NCBI RefSeq assembly: GCF_002950945.1
Contig: NZ_CP012673.1
Coordinates: 930,001-994,000, forward strand
Origin: Sorangium cellulosum
GTDB taxonomy: Bacteria; Myxococcota_A; Polyangia; Polyangiales; Polyangiaceae
Length of the DNA stretch: 64,000 bases
Reading direction: 5' to 3'
Of this stretch, positions 45,187 to 53,738 are shown in pieces; position 1 is the stretch's first letter; each line of letters opens with the position of its first letter. A model generated the notes under the pieces. It did no database searches. It saw only the letters and a list, made by a program, of their open reading frames with translations, and was not told the DNA's origin. Made by a program: the position numbers and the translations under genes.

Positions 45187-46053
45187 ATGCGCTGGATTGC
45201 GCTCGCCACGCTGGCCACTTGTGTGACTATCGGCTGCTCTTCGCCGGTCCCCGACGACCTGCCAGATCCAGATCCGGCCCAGCGCATCCTGCTCTACAGT
45301 GGGCCATACGAGCATGCTCCACGATGCGATCCGCTCGGCGATGGAAACTTCTTGTGGGAAGGGTGGATAGGTACGCCTGGGTCGGTCGAGTGCGAGCCTT
45401 GCGCGTGTGGTCCGTCTGCCTGTAGACTTCCGAGCAGGGTGCCCCTATATTCGTCGGACAGTTGCTCCTTTGGCGACGAAGTCGCCACGATCGATGTGGG
45501 CACCTCCTGGGACGGGACGTGCATGAGCCTTACCCATCCCATTCCGAGCGAGTCCTACGTTGCCGTGATGATCGAGCCGCCGTTTGCGCTTGGCTGCCGA
45601 CCTGTCTCTCCGGTGCCTCCGCTGCGGCGAACGAACATGTACTTCATCCGGGCCTGTGGGCCAGACATCGACGTCGTACCCACGGACTTCCTCCATTGTC
45701 ACCCGCCGCAGCCGAGCGGCGAGTGCTGGGACTCCTATCGGATTCGGCGAGAGTTCCCCCTTTACAACGATACGCGCACGTGCAGCCCATGCTCCTGTAG
45801 CGAGCCGAGCGGCGACAAGTGCCGTATAGAGACTAAGCTGTATCATCAGGCGGGCTGCTCCGAGGAGCTCGGCTCCGTCCCTATATCAGGGCTGGATGAG
45901 CCGCTCTGCACGGACACGATCCATGGGCAGATCGGTGCGATTCGGTCTGCCTTCGTGAAGGAGGAACCTACCTGCACGCCTTCGACAGACTCCAAGGTGG
46001 TGAGCGGCGAGCTGGAGCCCGGCGACACACACGTGCTCTGCTGCAACCGTTAG
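45187..46053 (+). CDS. Lipoprotein with CxxCxC...ACRLP motif (copy 2)
   Basis: A 288-residue paralogue of the preceding protein. Signal with lipobox TIGCSSP; motif CEPCACGPSACRLPSRV, later CSPCSCSEPSGDKC, and an end HVLCCNR. The motifs occur in the same order and spacing as in copy 1, while the sequence between them has diverged widely, indicating an old tandem duplication. The ATG is 25 bp after copy 1's stop, so they are probably one operon. Function unknown. Confidence 0.7.
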   Translation: MRWIALATLATCVTIGCSSPVPDDLPDPDPAQRILLYSGPYEHAPRCDPLGDGNFLWEGWIGTPGSVECEPCACGPSACRLPSRVPLYSSDSCSFGDEVATIDVGTSWDGTCMSLTHPIPSESYVAVMIEPPFALGCRPVSPVPPLRRTNMYFIRACGPDIDVVPTDFLHCHPPQPSGECWDSYRIRREFPLYNDTRTCSPCSCSEPSGDKCRIETKLYHQAGCSEELGSVPISGLDEPLCTDTIHGQIGAIRSAFVKEEPTCTPSTDSKVVSGELEPGDTHVLCCNR

Positions 46054-46292
46054 GACGAGCATCGTCCCATTCTTCTGGCCCCGACCTCCGCCGCGACGGC
46101 GAGGCGGTCGCGCCCCGAGCTCGGCCAGGTGGACACGGCGGCGGCCGCACCGAACTCACCAATATCTTCCTGGACCTTTCCGGCCGGCGTGGCCGTTGCA
46201 GCCGCTCCGCGATCGCGGCCTACTTCCCTGCGGCGGCCTGCCCGAACTCGCCGGCGTCCACGTCGACGCCGGCCGCTCCACGCTCGGCCAGC

Positions 46293-47387
46293 TCATGAAC
46301 TCTCGCCTACGTCCCAACTCGCCAGGAAGCTGGAGGCCCAAGCGACCATGGAGGCCGGCGGCTCGCCTTCGCCATCCCACGCCTCGACCAGCGCTTCAAG
46401 CTCACGCTTGGCAGCCATGGCGCGGAGAGTCTCCGGCGAGTGGTCGTGCGGACGCATGCGCGCAAGCTCCTCTTGGATCTTGTCCTTGTGCAGAAATCCA
46501 TCTGTTGATGCGGAATGGAAAACCGCTGCCGACTGTCGATCTGCCTTTGGCAGCTTCAGAAGCATTGCGGGCCACCTGAGAGCCAACCCAATATGGTAGT
46601 GCGCCCAGAGCACGGTAAGTACAGCAATAAACCGTTCTGTAAGGCGGCTCGCGTCAACCTGCGCGCGGGGTGCCGGCACTTCGGAGGGAGAGGGTTTCAC
46701 CCATTGATGCTGGTCCGAGAACAGGCAGTCGTAGATCCTGGCCACCCCGGAGGGATGCAGGCCCCCTTTCACATCGGGCACGAACACGGTTCCCACCTCC
46801 GGCGGCATCCGTTCGCAACCGAATGTCGCTTCGATGTCGTTGGCAATCCAGTCCGCGTACCGCTGCTCGTCGGGCGACAGCTCGAAGGTGACGTGTTGCT
46901 GTTTGATGACGACAGTCCTTGGGCTATCATGGTCCGGGTTCGAGATCAGCTTCGGATCGAGTGGGCTTCGCGAAACGATGAATAGAACACCCCGGAACTT
47001 GACCACAAACGAGTCCCTTAGCTGTTTCACTATTTCGATCGTGCTCGCACCGTGGGTGATGTAGTAAGGAGCCAGGAAGCTTACTTGAAACCACAGCGTT
47101 CGACCGGCGAATCTTGACAGATTGATGCTAAATGAATAGCAGCCGTCCCACCCGCCGGTGGGGAGATGCAGGGAGTGGTTCATGAGCATGCCAGGGAGGC
47201 GTTCTTCGATGCGACGCAGCATGGAGTGCCATCGCTCGTCCTTTGATGCTTGGAGCCGTGCGGCTACGAGCCGGGCGTGTTCTTCGATATGGCTGCGGAG
47301 CTGTTTGTCGACATCGTCGGTGTTTTTGGTCTCACGCGGGTAGTACTGATAAACAATGTCGAGCAATTGGTTGATGCTGTGTTTCAT
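46293..47387 (-). CDS. Unknown cytoplasmic protein, third gene of coupled operon
   Basis: A 364-residue protein with no signal peptide, beginning MKHSINQLLDIVYQYYPRE. It shows an alpha/beta mixture, with a VVKFRGVLFIVSRSP strand and helices at the end. No family recognised. The ATG at 47387 follows the upstream lipoprotein's TGA by four bases (TGAGCCCATG on the minus strand), so it is translationally coupled. An upstream TTG at 47411 is also in frame but less likely. Base composition is lower in GC than the flanks. Confidence 0.6.
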   Translation of the reverse strand: MKHSINQLLDIVYQYYPRETKNTDDVDKQLRSHIEEHARLVAARLQASKDERWHSMLRRIEERLPGMLMNHSLHLPTGGWDGCYSFSINLSRFAGRTLWFQVSFLAPYYITHGASTIEIVKQLRDSFVVKFRGVLFIVSRSPLDPKLISNPDHDSPRTVVIKQQHVTFELSPDEQRYADWIANDIEATFGCERMPPEVGTVFVPDVKGGLHPSGVARIYDCLFSDQHQWVKPSPSEVPAPRAQVDASRLTERFIAVLTVLWAHYHIGLALRWPAMLLKLPKADRQSAAVFHSASTDGFLHKDKIQEELARMRPHDHSPETLRAMAAKRELEALVEAWDGEGEPPASMVAWASSFLASWDVGESS

Positions 47388-47391
47388 GGGC

Positions 47392-48099
47392 TCAATTGAT
47401 TCTGGCGCCAAGGCCGATGTGCTCCCTGGGAAATTCTTTTTTTAGACAGGCTATGAACAGCTCGCAGAATACGCCTGGCGGAAAATCCTCGCCTCCACCT
47501 TTGTACAGCTCTGCTGTGCACGCGTTTGCTACGTTGGCAGTGTACACCGCCGCGGTAGCTGCCGATATATTCCCCCACGCCTCGGCTCGCAGGGGCATCC
47601 CTACGCGAACCTTGCACGCTGCGTCTCCCTCTTGATTGTGGGCAAAAAACAGATCTGCCTTTGCCTCCTGCCAACCACCTGCCACGCCGATCCCATCGTA
47701 GGAGACGATCGTGACAAACCTGAACGCCCGCGGGTCAAACGGCTTGACACCTGTGCAGCCCATGAGCGGAGCGCCGCTCTGCTTGCAGGGATCTGGCGGG
47801 CTCGTCGGGCTCTCTGTCGGCTTTTCCGAGCTGTCGCTCGGGCCCTCTTCTTCGCTGTCCGTTTTGTTGCACTGGATCTTGCGCTCGCTGTTGCCGTACG
47901 GGCCTTCCGGCGGCGCGTCGCCGAAGTCACCCGACCCGCTGGAGCTGATGATGACGACGGGCCCTCCAATCGGAGGCGCCGCACCTCCGCCCTCCTCCCA
48001 CTCCTCGCGAGGGTAGCAGTCTCCCACCGTCCAGTTGCATGCCGTTAATACCCAGATGGCAATAGCTGCAATCGCCAGTAAATGTCTCTTGTAGTTCAT
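47392..48099 (-). CDS. Unknown lipoprotein, second gene of coupled operon
   Basis: A 235-residue protein with lipobox WVLTAC (Cys21), then an acidic Ser/Pro/Glu-rich stretch (about 70-100) and a compact domain with several cysteines (CTGVKPFDP, CKVRVG, ACTAEL, CELFIACLKKEF). ATG 48099 was chosen because it overlaps the upstream gene's TGA (ATGA) and has GGAG six bases upstream. No known domain was seen. Confidence 0.65.
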   Translation of the reverse strand: MNYKRHLLAIAAIAIWVLTACNWTVGDCYPREEWEEGGGAAPPIGGPVVIISSSGSGDFGDAPPEGPYGNSERKIQCNKTDSEEEGPSDSSEKPTESPTSPPDPCKQSGAPLMGCTGVKPFDPRAFRFVTIVSYDGIGVAGGWQEAKADLFFAHNQEGDAACKVRVGMPLRAEAWGNISAATAAVYTANVANACTAELYKGGGEDFPPGVFCELFIACLKKEFPREHIGLGARIN

Positions 48100-48635
48100 T
48101 GGGTACTCCATCGAAGTACGGGGCCGACGACGAAAGTTGCTGACACATGGCTTGGAAGCACGAGGCTGCTCCCGCTGATCCAGTCCACATTGGCGCTGAC
48201 CGACACTCCCAGGGGTCCGGCGACGTACACGTTGACTTGCGCGTGCCCGCCCACCGCGATCCCGGCGACGCGCCCGCACAGCCTGACGCCGCACGCCGGA
48301 ATCAAGTAGACAGCGACCGATGGACCCGCGCTGACATCGACGTCCTTCCAGGCATACCCGACGGCGACGGAGGTGTGATTGTAAACGCCGGACCCGCCTG
48401 CCTGGATCGGGGGCACAAAGCTGCACAGGTCGTGCACTTTGAACAGGAGGTCTCTCTCGATGCTCCAGGATATTCCCGCTTGCGGGCCCACCGCGAGGCG
48501 CGGTGAGGTACCGGCCCGGATCCACCCAAGGCTCACACCGGCGCTCATTTCGGCTGCGTTTCCTCGCTCCGGGACAGCGGCGAGCACGAGGGCGAGGAGC
48601 GCCGCCGAGGGGATCCGTCGGCTTGTTGTCCTCAT
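48096..48635 (-). CDS. Secreted outer-membrane-like beta-barrel protein, first gene of coupled operon
   Basis: A 179-residue protein with a signal peptide (MRTTSRRIPSAALLALVLAAVPERGNA), then repeating amphipathic strands with alternating hydrophobic residues (GVSLGWIRAG, HTSVAVGYAW, VSVSANVDW, ATFVVGPVLRW) ending in W-S-T-Q, suggesting a small outer-membrane barrel. Two cysteines (CGVRLCGRV) could form a disulfide. The ATG at 48635 has a strong GGAGGGG upstream. Its TGA overlaps the next ATG by four bases. Confidence 0.6.
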   Translation of the reverse strand: MRTTSRRIPSAALLALVLAAVPERGNAAEMSAGVSLGWIRAGTSPRLAVGPQAGISWSIERDLLFKVHDLCSFVPPIQAGGSGVYNHTSVAVGYAWKDVDVSAGPSVAVYLIPACGVRLCGRVAGIAVGGHAQVNVYVAGPLGVSVSANVDWISGSSLVLPSHVSATFVVGPVLRWSTQ

Positions 48636-49031
48636 CGCTACCCCTCCCTCTGTGCAGTGGATGAGCAACGCGACGACGAAGACGATTCTTTTGATCCTCG
48701 ATGGGCGTCAAACGGATTTGAACGAGAACATCCCAATGGACGTGGGTCGGACCGTCCCGGGCGTGCCCTGTTGCGCACCTGCCTGCGCAAACGCTGACGC
48801 GCCGAGCGAGCACGGCGAGCCCGCCGACGAGCACGAGCCACGGCCGCCCAAGCGGCGCACTGGACGAGCTCATGCGCCGCTACCACGGCGAACGGTCGCG
48901 GCGGTCTGCACCGGCCAACCCCGGAGCCCGCACCGTGCGGCCCCAGACCCCAGATCCACACCCAGCGCGCGGCGGCGGCCGTCGCGCCAGGACCGGTGGC
49001 GCCGGTCGTCCAGGGAGGTTAGCTTCGCGCC
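48636..49031. other. Intergenic region before copper sigma factor
   Basis: About 396 bp between divergent units: the coupled three-gene operon to the left and the CorE-like sigma gene to the right. It should hold both promoters. No small gene is supported, and no clear sigma-70 or ECF promoter was recognised by eye. Confidence 0.4.
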
Positions 49032-49670
49032 ATGACCGAGCCCGAGGCCCCCACGAGCGACGTCGAGCGCGCCGCGTCGCCCGACGCCGTGGCGACGCTC
49101 GTGGCGGGGTACAGCGACTTCCGCCGGTTCCTGGAGCGCCGGGTGGGCAGCCAGGCCGTCGCCGAGGACATCCTCCACGAGGCCTTCAGCCGCAGCCTCC
49201 AGCGCATCGACGAGCTGCGCAGCGGCGACTCGGTCACCGCCTGGTTCTACCGCACCCTCCGGAACGCCGTGATCGACCACTTCCGGCGCCAGGGCGTGTC
49301 GGAGCGCGCGATGTCGGCCCTTTCGGCCGAGCTCGACGAGGCGGTCGCGCCGGACGTCGAGGCGACGCGCGCCGCCGTCTGCCAGTGCGTCCGCGGGCTC
49401 GCGGGCGCGCTCAAGCCCGAGTACGCCGCCGCCCTCCAGCGCGTGGAGGTCGACGGGCTCTCCGTCCAGGCCTTCGCCGAGGAGGCCTCGATCAGCGCGA
49501 ACAACGCCGCGGTGCGGCTCTTCCGCGCGCGCGAGGCGCTCCGCAAGCGCGTGGCCGCGACCTGCGGCGCGTGCGCCGACGAGGGGTGCCTCGACTGCTC
49601 CTGCGAGCCGCTGCCGGCGGACGGGGCAGCCGAACACGCCGGCGGCTGCGCGCACCGCGCCGGGCGCTGA
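49032..49670 (+). CDS. ECF sigma factor with C-terminal Cys-rich domain (CorE-like)
   Basis: A 212-residue ECF sigma factor. Region 2 (about 25-90; AEDILHEAFSRSLQ, WFYRTLRNAVIDHFRR) and region 4 (about 125-175; GLSVQAFAEEASISANNAAVRLFRAREALRK) are complete. It ends in a cysteine-rich tail CGACADEGCLDCSC (C178, C181, C186, C189, C191) plus C206; a CxC also lies at 117-119. Myxococcus xanthus CorE, a copper-dependent ECF factor, has the same kind of C-terminal cysteine-rich domain, which senses copper without an anti-sigma factor. The genes that follow are copper-related, supporting the same role here. Confidence 0.85.
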   Translation: MTEPEAPTSDVERAASPDAVATLVAGYSDFRRFLERRVGSQAVAEDILHEAFSRSLQRIDELRSGDSVTAWFYRTLRNAVIDHFRRQGVSERAMSALSAELDEAVAPDVEATRAAVCQCVRGLAGALKPEYAAALQRVEVDGLSVQAFAEEASISANNAAVRLFRAREALRKRVAATCGACADEGCLDCSCEPLPADGAAEHAGGCAHRAGR

Positions 49671-49813
49671 CCGGCCGCTCCCAGCCGTCGGGCAGCCGCC
49701 CGGCAGGCTCGTCCACCCCTTCATCCTGGCGCCGCCACGAATCCGATCGCGGGGCCTGTAATGCCACCGGACGGGGCGCGTCAGCCAGGTACAACCCAGA
49801 ACGAAGGTGCTCG

Positions 49814-50200
49814 ATGATCACGATACGTCCTTTCATTGCCTCCGGTCTGCTCGCCGCCTCGCTGCTCGCCGCCTCGCTGTACGCCTCGAGCGCCGCCGCC
49901 GAGGAAGCCCCCGCCCAGGCGCCGCAGGCGGTCCGGGAGATCGAGATCGTCGTCGACGGCGGCTACAAACCGAGCCGCATCGTCGTCAAGGAGGGCGAGC
50001 GCGTCCGCCTGAAGGTGATCCGGCGGGACTACTCGCCGTGCGCGCGCGAGATCGTCCTCGCTTCCCTCAATATCCGCCGCGAGCTGCCGGTGAACACGCC
50101 GGTGGTCATCGATCTCCCCGCGCTGAGCCCCGGCGAGGTCGAGTTCAAGTGCGGCATGAGCATGCTGCGGGGCGTGATCGTCGTCGAGCCCCGCAAGTAA
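49814..50200 (+). CDS. Secreted cupredoxin-domain protein
   Basis: A 128-residue protein with signal peptide (cleavage near ASSAAAEE) and a cupredoxin_1-type domain: GYKPSRIVVKEGERVRL, RRDYSPCAREIVL and the end EFKCGMSMLRG, where the two cysteines and methionines are likely copper ligands. Such EfeO-like cupredoxins carry or buffer copper in the periplasm. It lies in the copper gene group after the CorE-like sigma factor, with a 143-bp gap that may hold a CorE-type promoter. Confidence 0.85.
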   Translation: MITIRPFIASGLLAASLLAASLYASSAAAEEAPAQAPQAVREIEIVVDGGYKPSRIVVKEGERVRLKVIRRDYSPCAREIVLASLNIRRELPVNTPVVIDLPALSPGEVEFKCGMSMLRGVIVVEPRK

Positions 50201-50229
50201 CTGGATTCACCGGACCTGGAGCGGCTTCC

Positions 50230-50577
50230 ATGACGTCACCTCACCTCGCGGGGCCGGCCGCCCTGCTCCTCCTCGCCGTCGCGCTCGCCGGCTGCGCGCC
50301 GCGCAGCCTCCCGGCGAGCTTCCCCGCCTCGTCGGCCGCCTCGCCGCGCGCCGCGGAGGCGCAGCCGCCGCGGATCGGCGTCGCCCTCGCGGAGGACCCG
50401 CCGCTGCCCGGGGAGCCCACCCGGGGCTGGGTCGGGCTCGAGCCGGCGCCGGGCGGCGCCGGCGCCGGCGGCGATCCTCACCAGCACCACCATCACCACC
50501 ACGGCCACGCGCCGGCCAAGGCCCCGGAGCCCGCCCACGCGCCGGCCAAGGCCCCGGAGCCCGCCCATGCGCACTGA
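50230..50577 (+). CDS. Histidine-rich lipoprotein
   Basis: A 115-residue protein with a lipoprotein signal (ALAGCAPRS) and a histidine-rich end: HQHHHHHHGH followed by two APAKAPEPAH units and a final HAH. Ten or so clustered histidines would bind copper, nickel or zinc, so a metal-buffer or chaperone role in the copper module is inferred. It begins 29 bp after the cupredoxin gene and its last 11 bases overlap the start of the channel gene, indicating one operon. Confidence 0.7.
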   Translation: MTSPHLAGPAALLLLAVALAGCAPRSLPASFPASSAASPRAAEAQPPRIGVALAEDPPLPGEPTRGWVGLEPAPGGAGAGGDPHQHHHHHHGHAPAKAPEPAHAPAKAPEPAHAH

Positions 50578-52024
50578 ACGCTGGCGATCGCGCGCGCTGG
50601 CGGCGAGCCTCGCGCTGTTCTCCGCGGCCGCGGCCGGCTGCGCCGCCCCGTCGACGACCGCCGACGTCGCGCGCATCCGCAAGTTCTCCGGCGTCGAGCT
50701 GCCGCCGAGCGCGACCTCGGAGGCGGTTGACCCGGAGCCTGCGGGCGACGCGCGGAAGCTCCGCGAGCGGCCGCTCACCGCGGACAGCGCGGTGCGCATC
50801 GCGCTGCTCAACAACCGCGAGCTGCGCGCCGCGCTCAAGGAGGTCGGCGTCGCCCGGGGCAACCTCGAGCAGGCGGGCGCGCTGCCGAACCCCGAGATCG
50901 AGGTCGAGGTGACGCCGCGGCAGGAGGGGCTCGACCACACCCACCTCGAGCTCGCGGTCGAGTTCGACCTGACCTCGGCCCTGCTCGCGCCGCTTCACGT
51001 GCGGGCCGCGCGATCGGAGCACGACGCCGCGCGCTACCGCTCGGCGGGCGCGGTCGTCGAGCTCGGCTACCAGGTGCGCGCCGCGTTCTACGCCGCGCAG
51101 GCGGCGGAGCAGCGCCTCGGCGTCGCGAACCGCGCGGTCGACGCGCTCGCCGCGGGCCGCGACGCCGCCCGCGCGCTCTTCGAGGCGGGCAACGTCCCGG
51201 AGCTCGATCTGGCGACCCAGGAGGCGGGCTACGAGCAGGCCCGCGTCACCGCCGCGCAGATCGAGCTCGAGCTGCTCTCGGCCCGCGAGCGGCTGCAGCG
51301 GCTGCTCGGCCTCTCCGGCGCGGAGACCGCCTGGACCCTCTCCGGCGCGCTCCCCGGCGCGCCCGAGGCGCTCGCGACGCCGCCGCGCGCGGAGACGCGG
51401 GCGATCCGGGCGAGCCTCGAGCTCGCGGAGCTGCGCAGCCGGCTCGACGCGATGGCCGGCCGCACCGGCGCGCTGCGCGCGGGAGGCTGGCTGCCGGACA
51501 TCTCGGCCTCCGTCCACGCCGAGCGCGAGCTCGGCGGGCACGACGGCGAGCTGGACGACCACCCGTGGCTGATCGGCGCCGGGCTCCGCCTGTCGCTCCC
51601 GATCTTCAACCGGCAGCAGGGCGCCGCGACGGCGCAGGCCGCAGAGTTCGACAGCCTGCTCGAGCGCTACCACGGGCGCGCCGTCGACATCCGCTCCGCG
51701 CTCCGCGAGGCGCGCAACCGGCTGACGTCGGCGCACGCGCGGGCGCGGCACTACGAGCGGGTCGTGCTCCCGGCGCGCAAGCGGGTCCTGGAGCAGACGC
51801 TGCTCCAGTACAACGCGATGCAGGTCGGCGTCTTCGAGCTGCTCTCGGCCCGCCGGGAGCAGCTCGACGCCGAGCTCGCGGCGGTCGAGACGCTGCGCGA
51901 GTTCTGGACGGCGAAAGCCGCGTTCGACGCGCTCCTGGCAGGGCGCCGCGTCGAGGCTGCGGGGGCGGGAGCGCCCGCCGCGATGCCGGGCGCCTCCGGG
52001 GCGCCCGCAGGAGGAGGGCACTGA
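50567..52024 (+). CDS. TolC/CusC-family outer-membrane efflux protein
   Basis: A 485-residue outer-membrane factor: lipoprotein-type signal (AAAAGCAAPS), then the two OEP repeats with long helices (LLNNRELRAALKEVGVARGNLEQAGALPNPEIEV, GYQVRAAFYAAQAAEQRLGVANRAV, and the second copy AIRASLELAELRSRLDAMAG ... LPIFNRQQG). This is the channel of tripartite metal efflux pumps such as CusCBA. No CusA or CusB gene follows, so it must use a pump encoded elsewhere or act alone. It overlaps the His-rich gene and is one base from the oxidase start region. Confidence 0.9.
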   Translation: MRTERWRSRALAASLALFSAAAAGCAAPSTTADVARIRKFSGVELPPSATSEAVDPEPAGDARKLRERPLTADSAVRIALLNNRELRAALKEVGVARGNLEQAGALPNPEIEVEVTPRQEGLDHTHLELAVEFDLTSALLAPLHVRAARSEHDAARYRSAGAVVELGYQVRAAFYAAQAAEQRLGVANRAVDALAAGRDAARALFEAGNVPELDLATQEAGYEQARVTAAQIELELLSARERLQRLLGLSGAETAWTLSGALPGAPEALATPPRAETRAIRASLELAELRSRLDAMAGRTGALRAGGWLPDISASVHAERELGGHDGELDDHPWLIGAGLRLSLPIFNRQQGAATAQAAEFDSLLERYHGRAVDIRSALREARNRLTSAHARARHYERVVLPARKRVLEQTLLQYNAMQVGVFELLSARREQLDAELAAVETLREFWTAKAAFDALLAGRRVEAAGAGAPAAMPGASGAPAGGGH

Positions 52025-52025
52025 C

Positions 52026-53363
52026 ATGGACCGACGCTCTTTCATCCACGTGGGCAGCCTGGCCGCAGGCGCCGCCCTGATCACCCGCGGGGTAGCCCAC
52101 GCGCAGCAGCGCCCGGACGCGCCGCCCGCGCCGCCCCCCGCGGCCCCGAGGCCCCGGAAGGACGCGGCCCCCGGGGGGCAGCCCGCCGTGGTGACGCCGA
52201 ACGTCAGCACGTTGCCCCTGCGGCTCGTGGACGGCGTGAAGGTCGGCCACCTCGTCGCGCACCCTCTCGAGCACGAGTTCGCGCCCGGCCTGAAGTGCGA
52301 GGTGTGGGGCTACAACGGCAGCACCCCCGGCCCGACCATCGAGGCCGTCGAGGGCGATCGCCTGCGGATCTACGTGACGAACTCCCTGCCCGAGGCCACG
52401 ACGGTCCACTGGCACGGCCTCGTGCTGCCGAACGGCATGGATGGAGTCGCGGGGCTCAACCAGCGCCCCATCCCGCCCGGGGAGACGTATGTTTACGAGT
52501 TCGTCGTCCGTTATCCCGGGACGTACATGTATCACTCCCATTTCGACGAGATGACGCAGATCGCGCTCGGCGGGGTGGGGATGTTCGTGGTGCACCCGAG
52601 GCGGCCCCGCGGCCCGCGGGTGGACAGGGACTTCGTGCTCATGACGCACGAGTGGAAGATCAACGCGGGCGCGCGCCGGCCCGACCCGAACGCGATGAGC
52701 GACTTCAACGTCCTCACGTTCAACGGCAAGGCGTTCCCTGGGACGGCGCCGCTCCTCGTCGGCCGCGGCGAGCGCGTGCGCATCCGGCTCGGGAACCTCG
52801 GCCCGATGGATCACCACCCGATCCACCTGCACGGCCTGTCATTCCAGGTCACGGCGACGGACGGCGGGTATGTCCCCGAGTCGGCGCAGTACCCGGAGAC
52901 GACGGTGCTGGTCCCGGTGGGCAGCACCCGGGTCATCGAGTTCGTCCCCGAGGAGCCGGGCGACTGGGCGGTGCATTGCCACATGACCCACCACACGATG
53001 ATGCAGATGGGCCACGGCCTGCCGAACATGGTCGGGGTGAGCACCCGCACGCTCGACCGGCGCATGAGCCGGGTGATGCCCGAGTACATGACGATGGGGA
53101 CCACGGGAATGGGCGGGATGGGCGAGATGCCGATGCCGATGCCCGCGAACAGCCTGCCGATGCGCGGCGGCAGCGGTCCGTTCTCGTACATCGACATGGG
53201 CGGGATGTTCACGATCCTGAAGGTCCGCGACGAGCCAGACAGGGCGGATCCGGCCGGGTGGTACGTGCATCCGGCGGGCACGGTGGCCGGGCCGGCGAGC
53301 GCGGAGCGGATGCGGGCGGATGGGATCGAGCCGGGCTCCGGCCCGGGGGAAAAGCCTGGTTGA
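52026..53363 (+). CDS. Multicopper oxidase, Tat-exported
   Basis: A 445-residue multicopper oxidase with a Tat signal (DRRSFIHVG). All four copper motifs are present: HWHGLVLPNG near residue 127, YMYHSHFDEM, HHPIHLHGLSF, and HCHMTHHTMMQM near residue 317, which fits HCHxxxHxxxxM. A methionine-rich tail (about residues 345-385; MTMGTTGMGGMGEMPMPMP) resembles that of CueO/CopA-type cuprous oxidases. Likely role: oxidising Cu(I) in the periplasm, as CuoA/B do in Myxococcus, where CorE controls a similar oxidase. The ATG is one base after the channel gene's TGA, with GGAGGAGGG upstream. Confidence 0.93.
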   Translation: MDRRSFIHVGSLAAGAALITRGVAHAQQRPDAPPAPPPAAPRPRKDAAPGGQPAVVTPNVSTLPLRLVDGVKVGHLVAHPLEHEFAPGLKCEVWGYNGSTPGPTIEAVEGDRLRIYVTNSLPEATTVHWHGLVLPNGMDGVAGLNQRPIPPGETYVYEFVVRYPGTYMYHSHFDEMTQIALGGVGMFVVHPRRPRGPRVDRDFVLMTHEWKINAGARRPDPNAMSDFNVLTFNGKAFPGTAPLLVGRGERVRIRLGNLGPMDHHPIHLHGLSFQVTATDGGYVPESAQYPETTVLVPVGSTRVIEFVPEEPGDWAVHCHMTHHTMMQMGHGLPNMVGVSTRTLDRRMSRVMPEYMTMGTTGMGGMGEMPMPMPANSLPMRGGSGPFSYIDMGGMFTILKVRDEPDRADPAGWYVHPAGTVAGPASAERMRADGIEPGSGPGEKPG

Positions 53364-53738
53364 GGGGACGAGCGACTCCTCGGCGAGCGCGGCGCGCGGC
53401 AGGCCCGCCGCGCCCGCGCCGGCGCGCCGGGGGAGGGCCGCCTCGGCTGTGTGTCCCTGGTCAAGGAAGGAAGGCCGCGGGAGCACCCGGGATGGCCGGC
53501 GTGGCCGCGGCGGGCGCCGAGCCCAGCGCTTCGATAAATGATCGTACCCGCGCGCCGGCGGTGAATACCCACACACGCCGTCGCACCGAAGTGGCCAAAG
53601 GGAGGCGGGGACGCAACCAAGGGCCACAGTGGCTCTGGGGTGCCCGGCGGAGCTATGTGGAGCGATCAGGAGTTGCTTCCATCAGGGCGCGGACGTGCCG
53701 TCGGTGAACACCGTGGTTCTCCAGCGCACGCCGCGGAC
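53364..53738. other. Intergenic region between oxidase and glycosyltransferase
   Basis: About 375 bp with no supported gene. Reading frames here have compositions unlike neighbouring proteins. It should contain the copper-operon terminator and the glycosyltransferase promoter, but neither was clear. Confidence 0.4.

Noticed and set aside
48702..49031. Possible small gene in the gap before the sigma factor
   Set aside because: Frames here have no clear start, signal or homology and look like chance openings.
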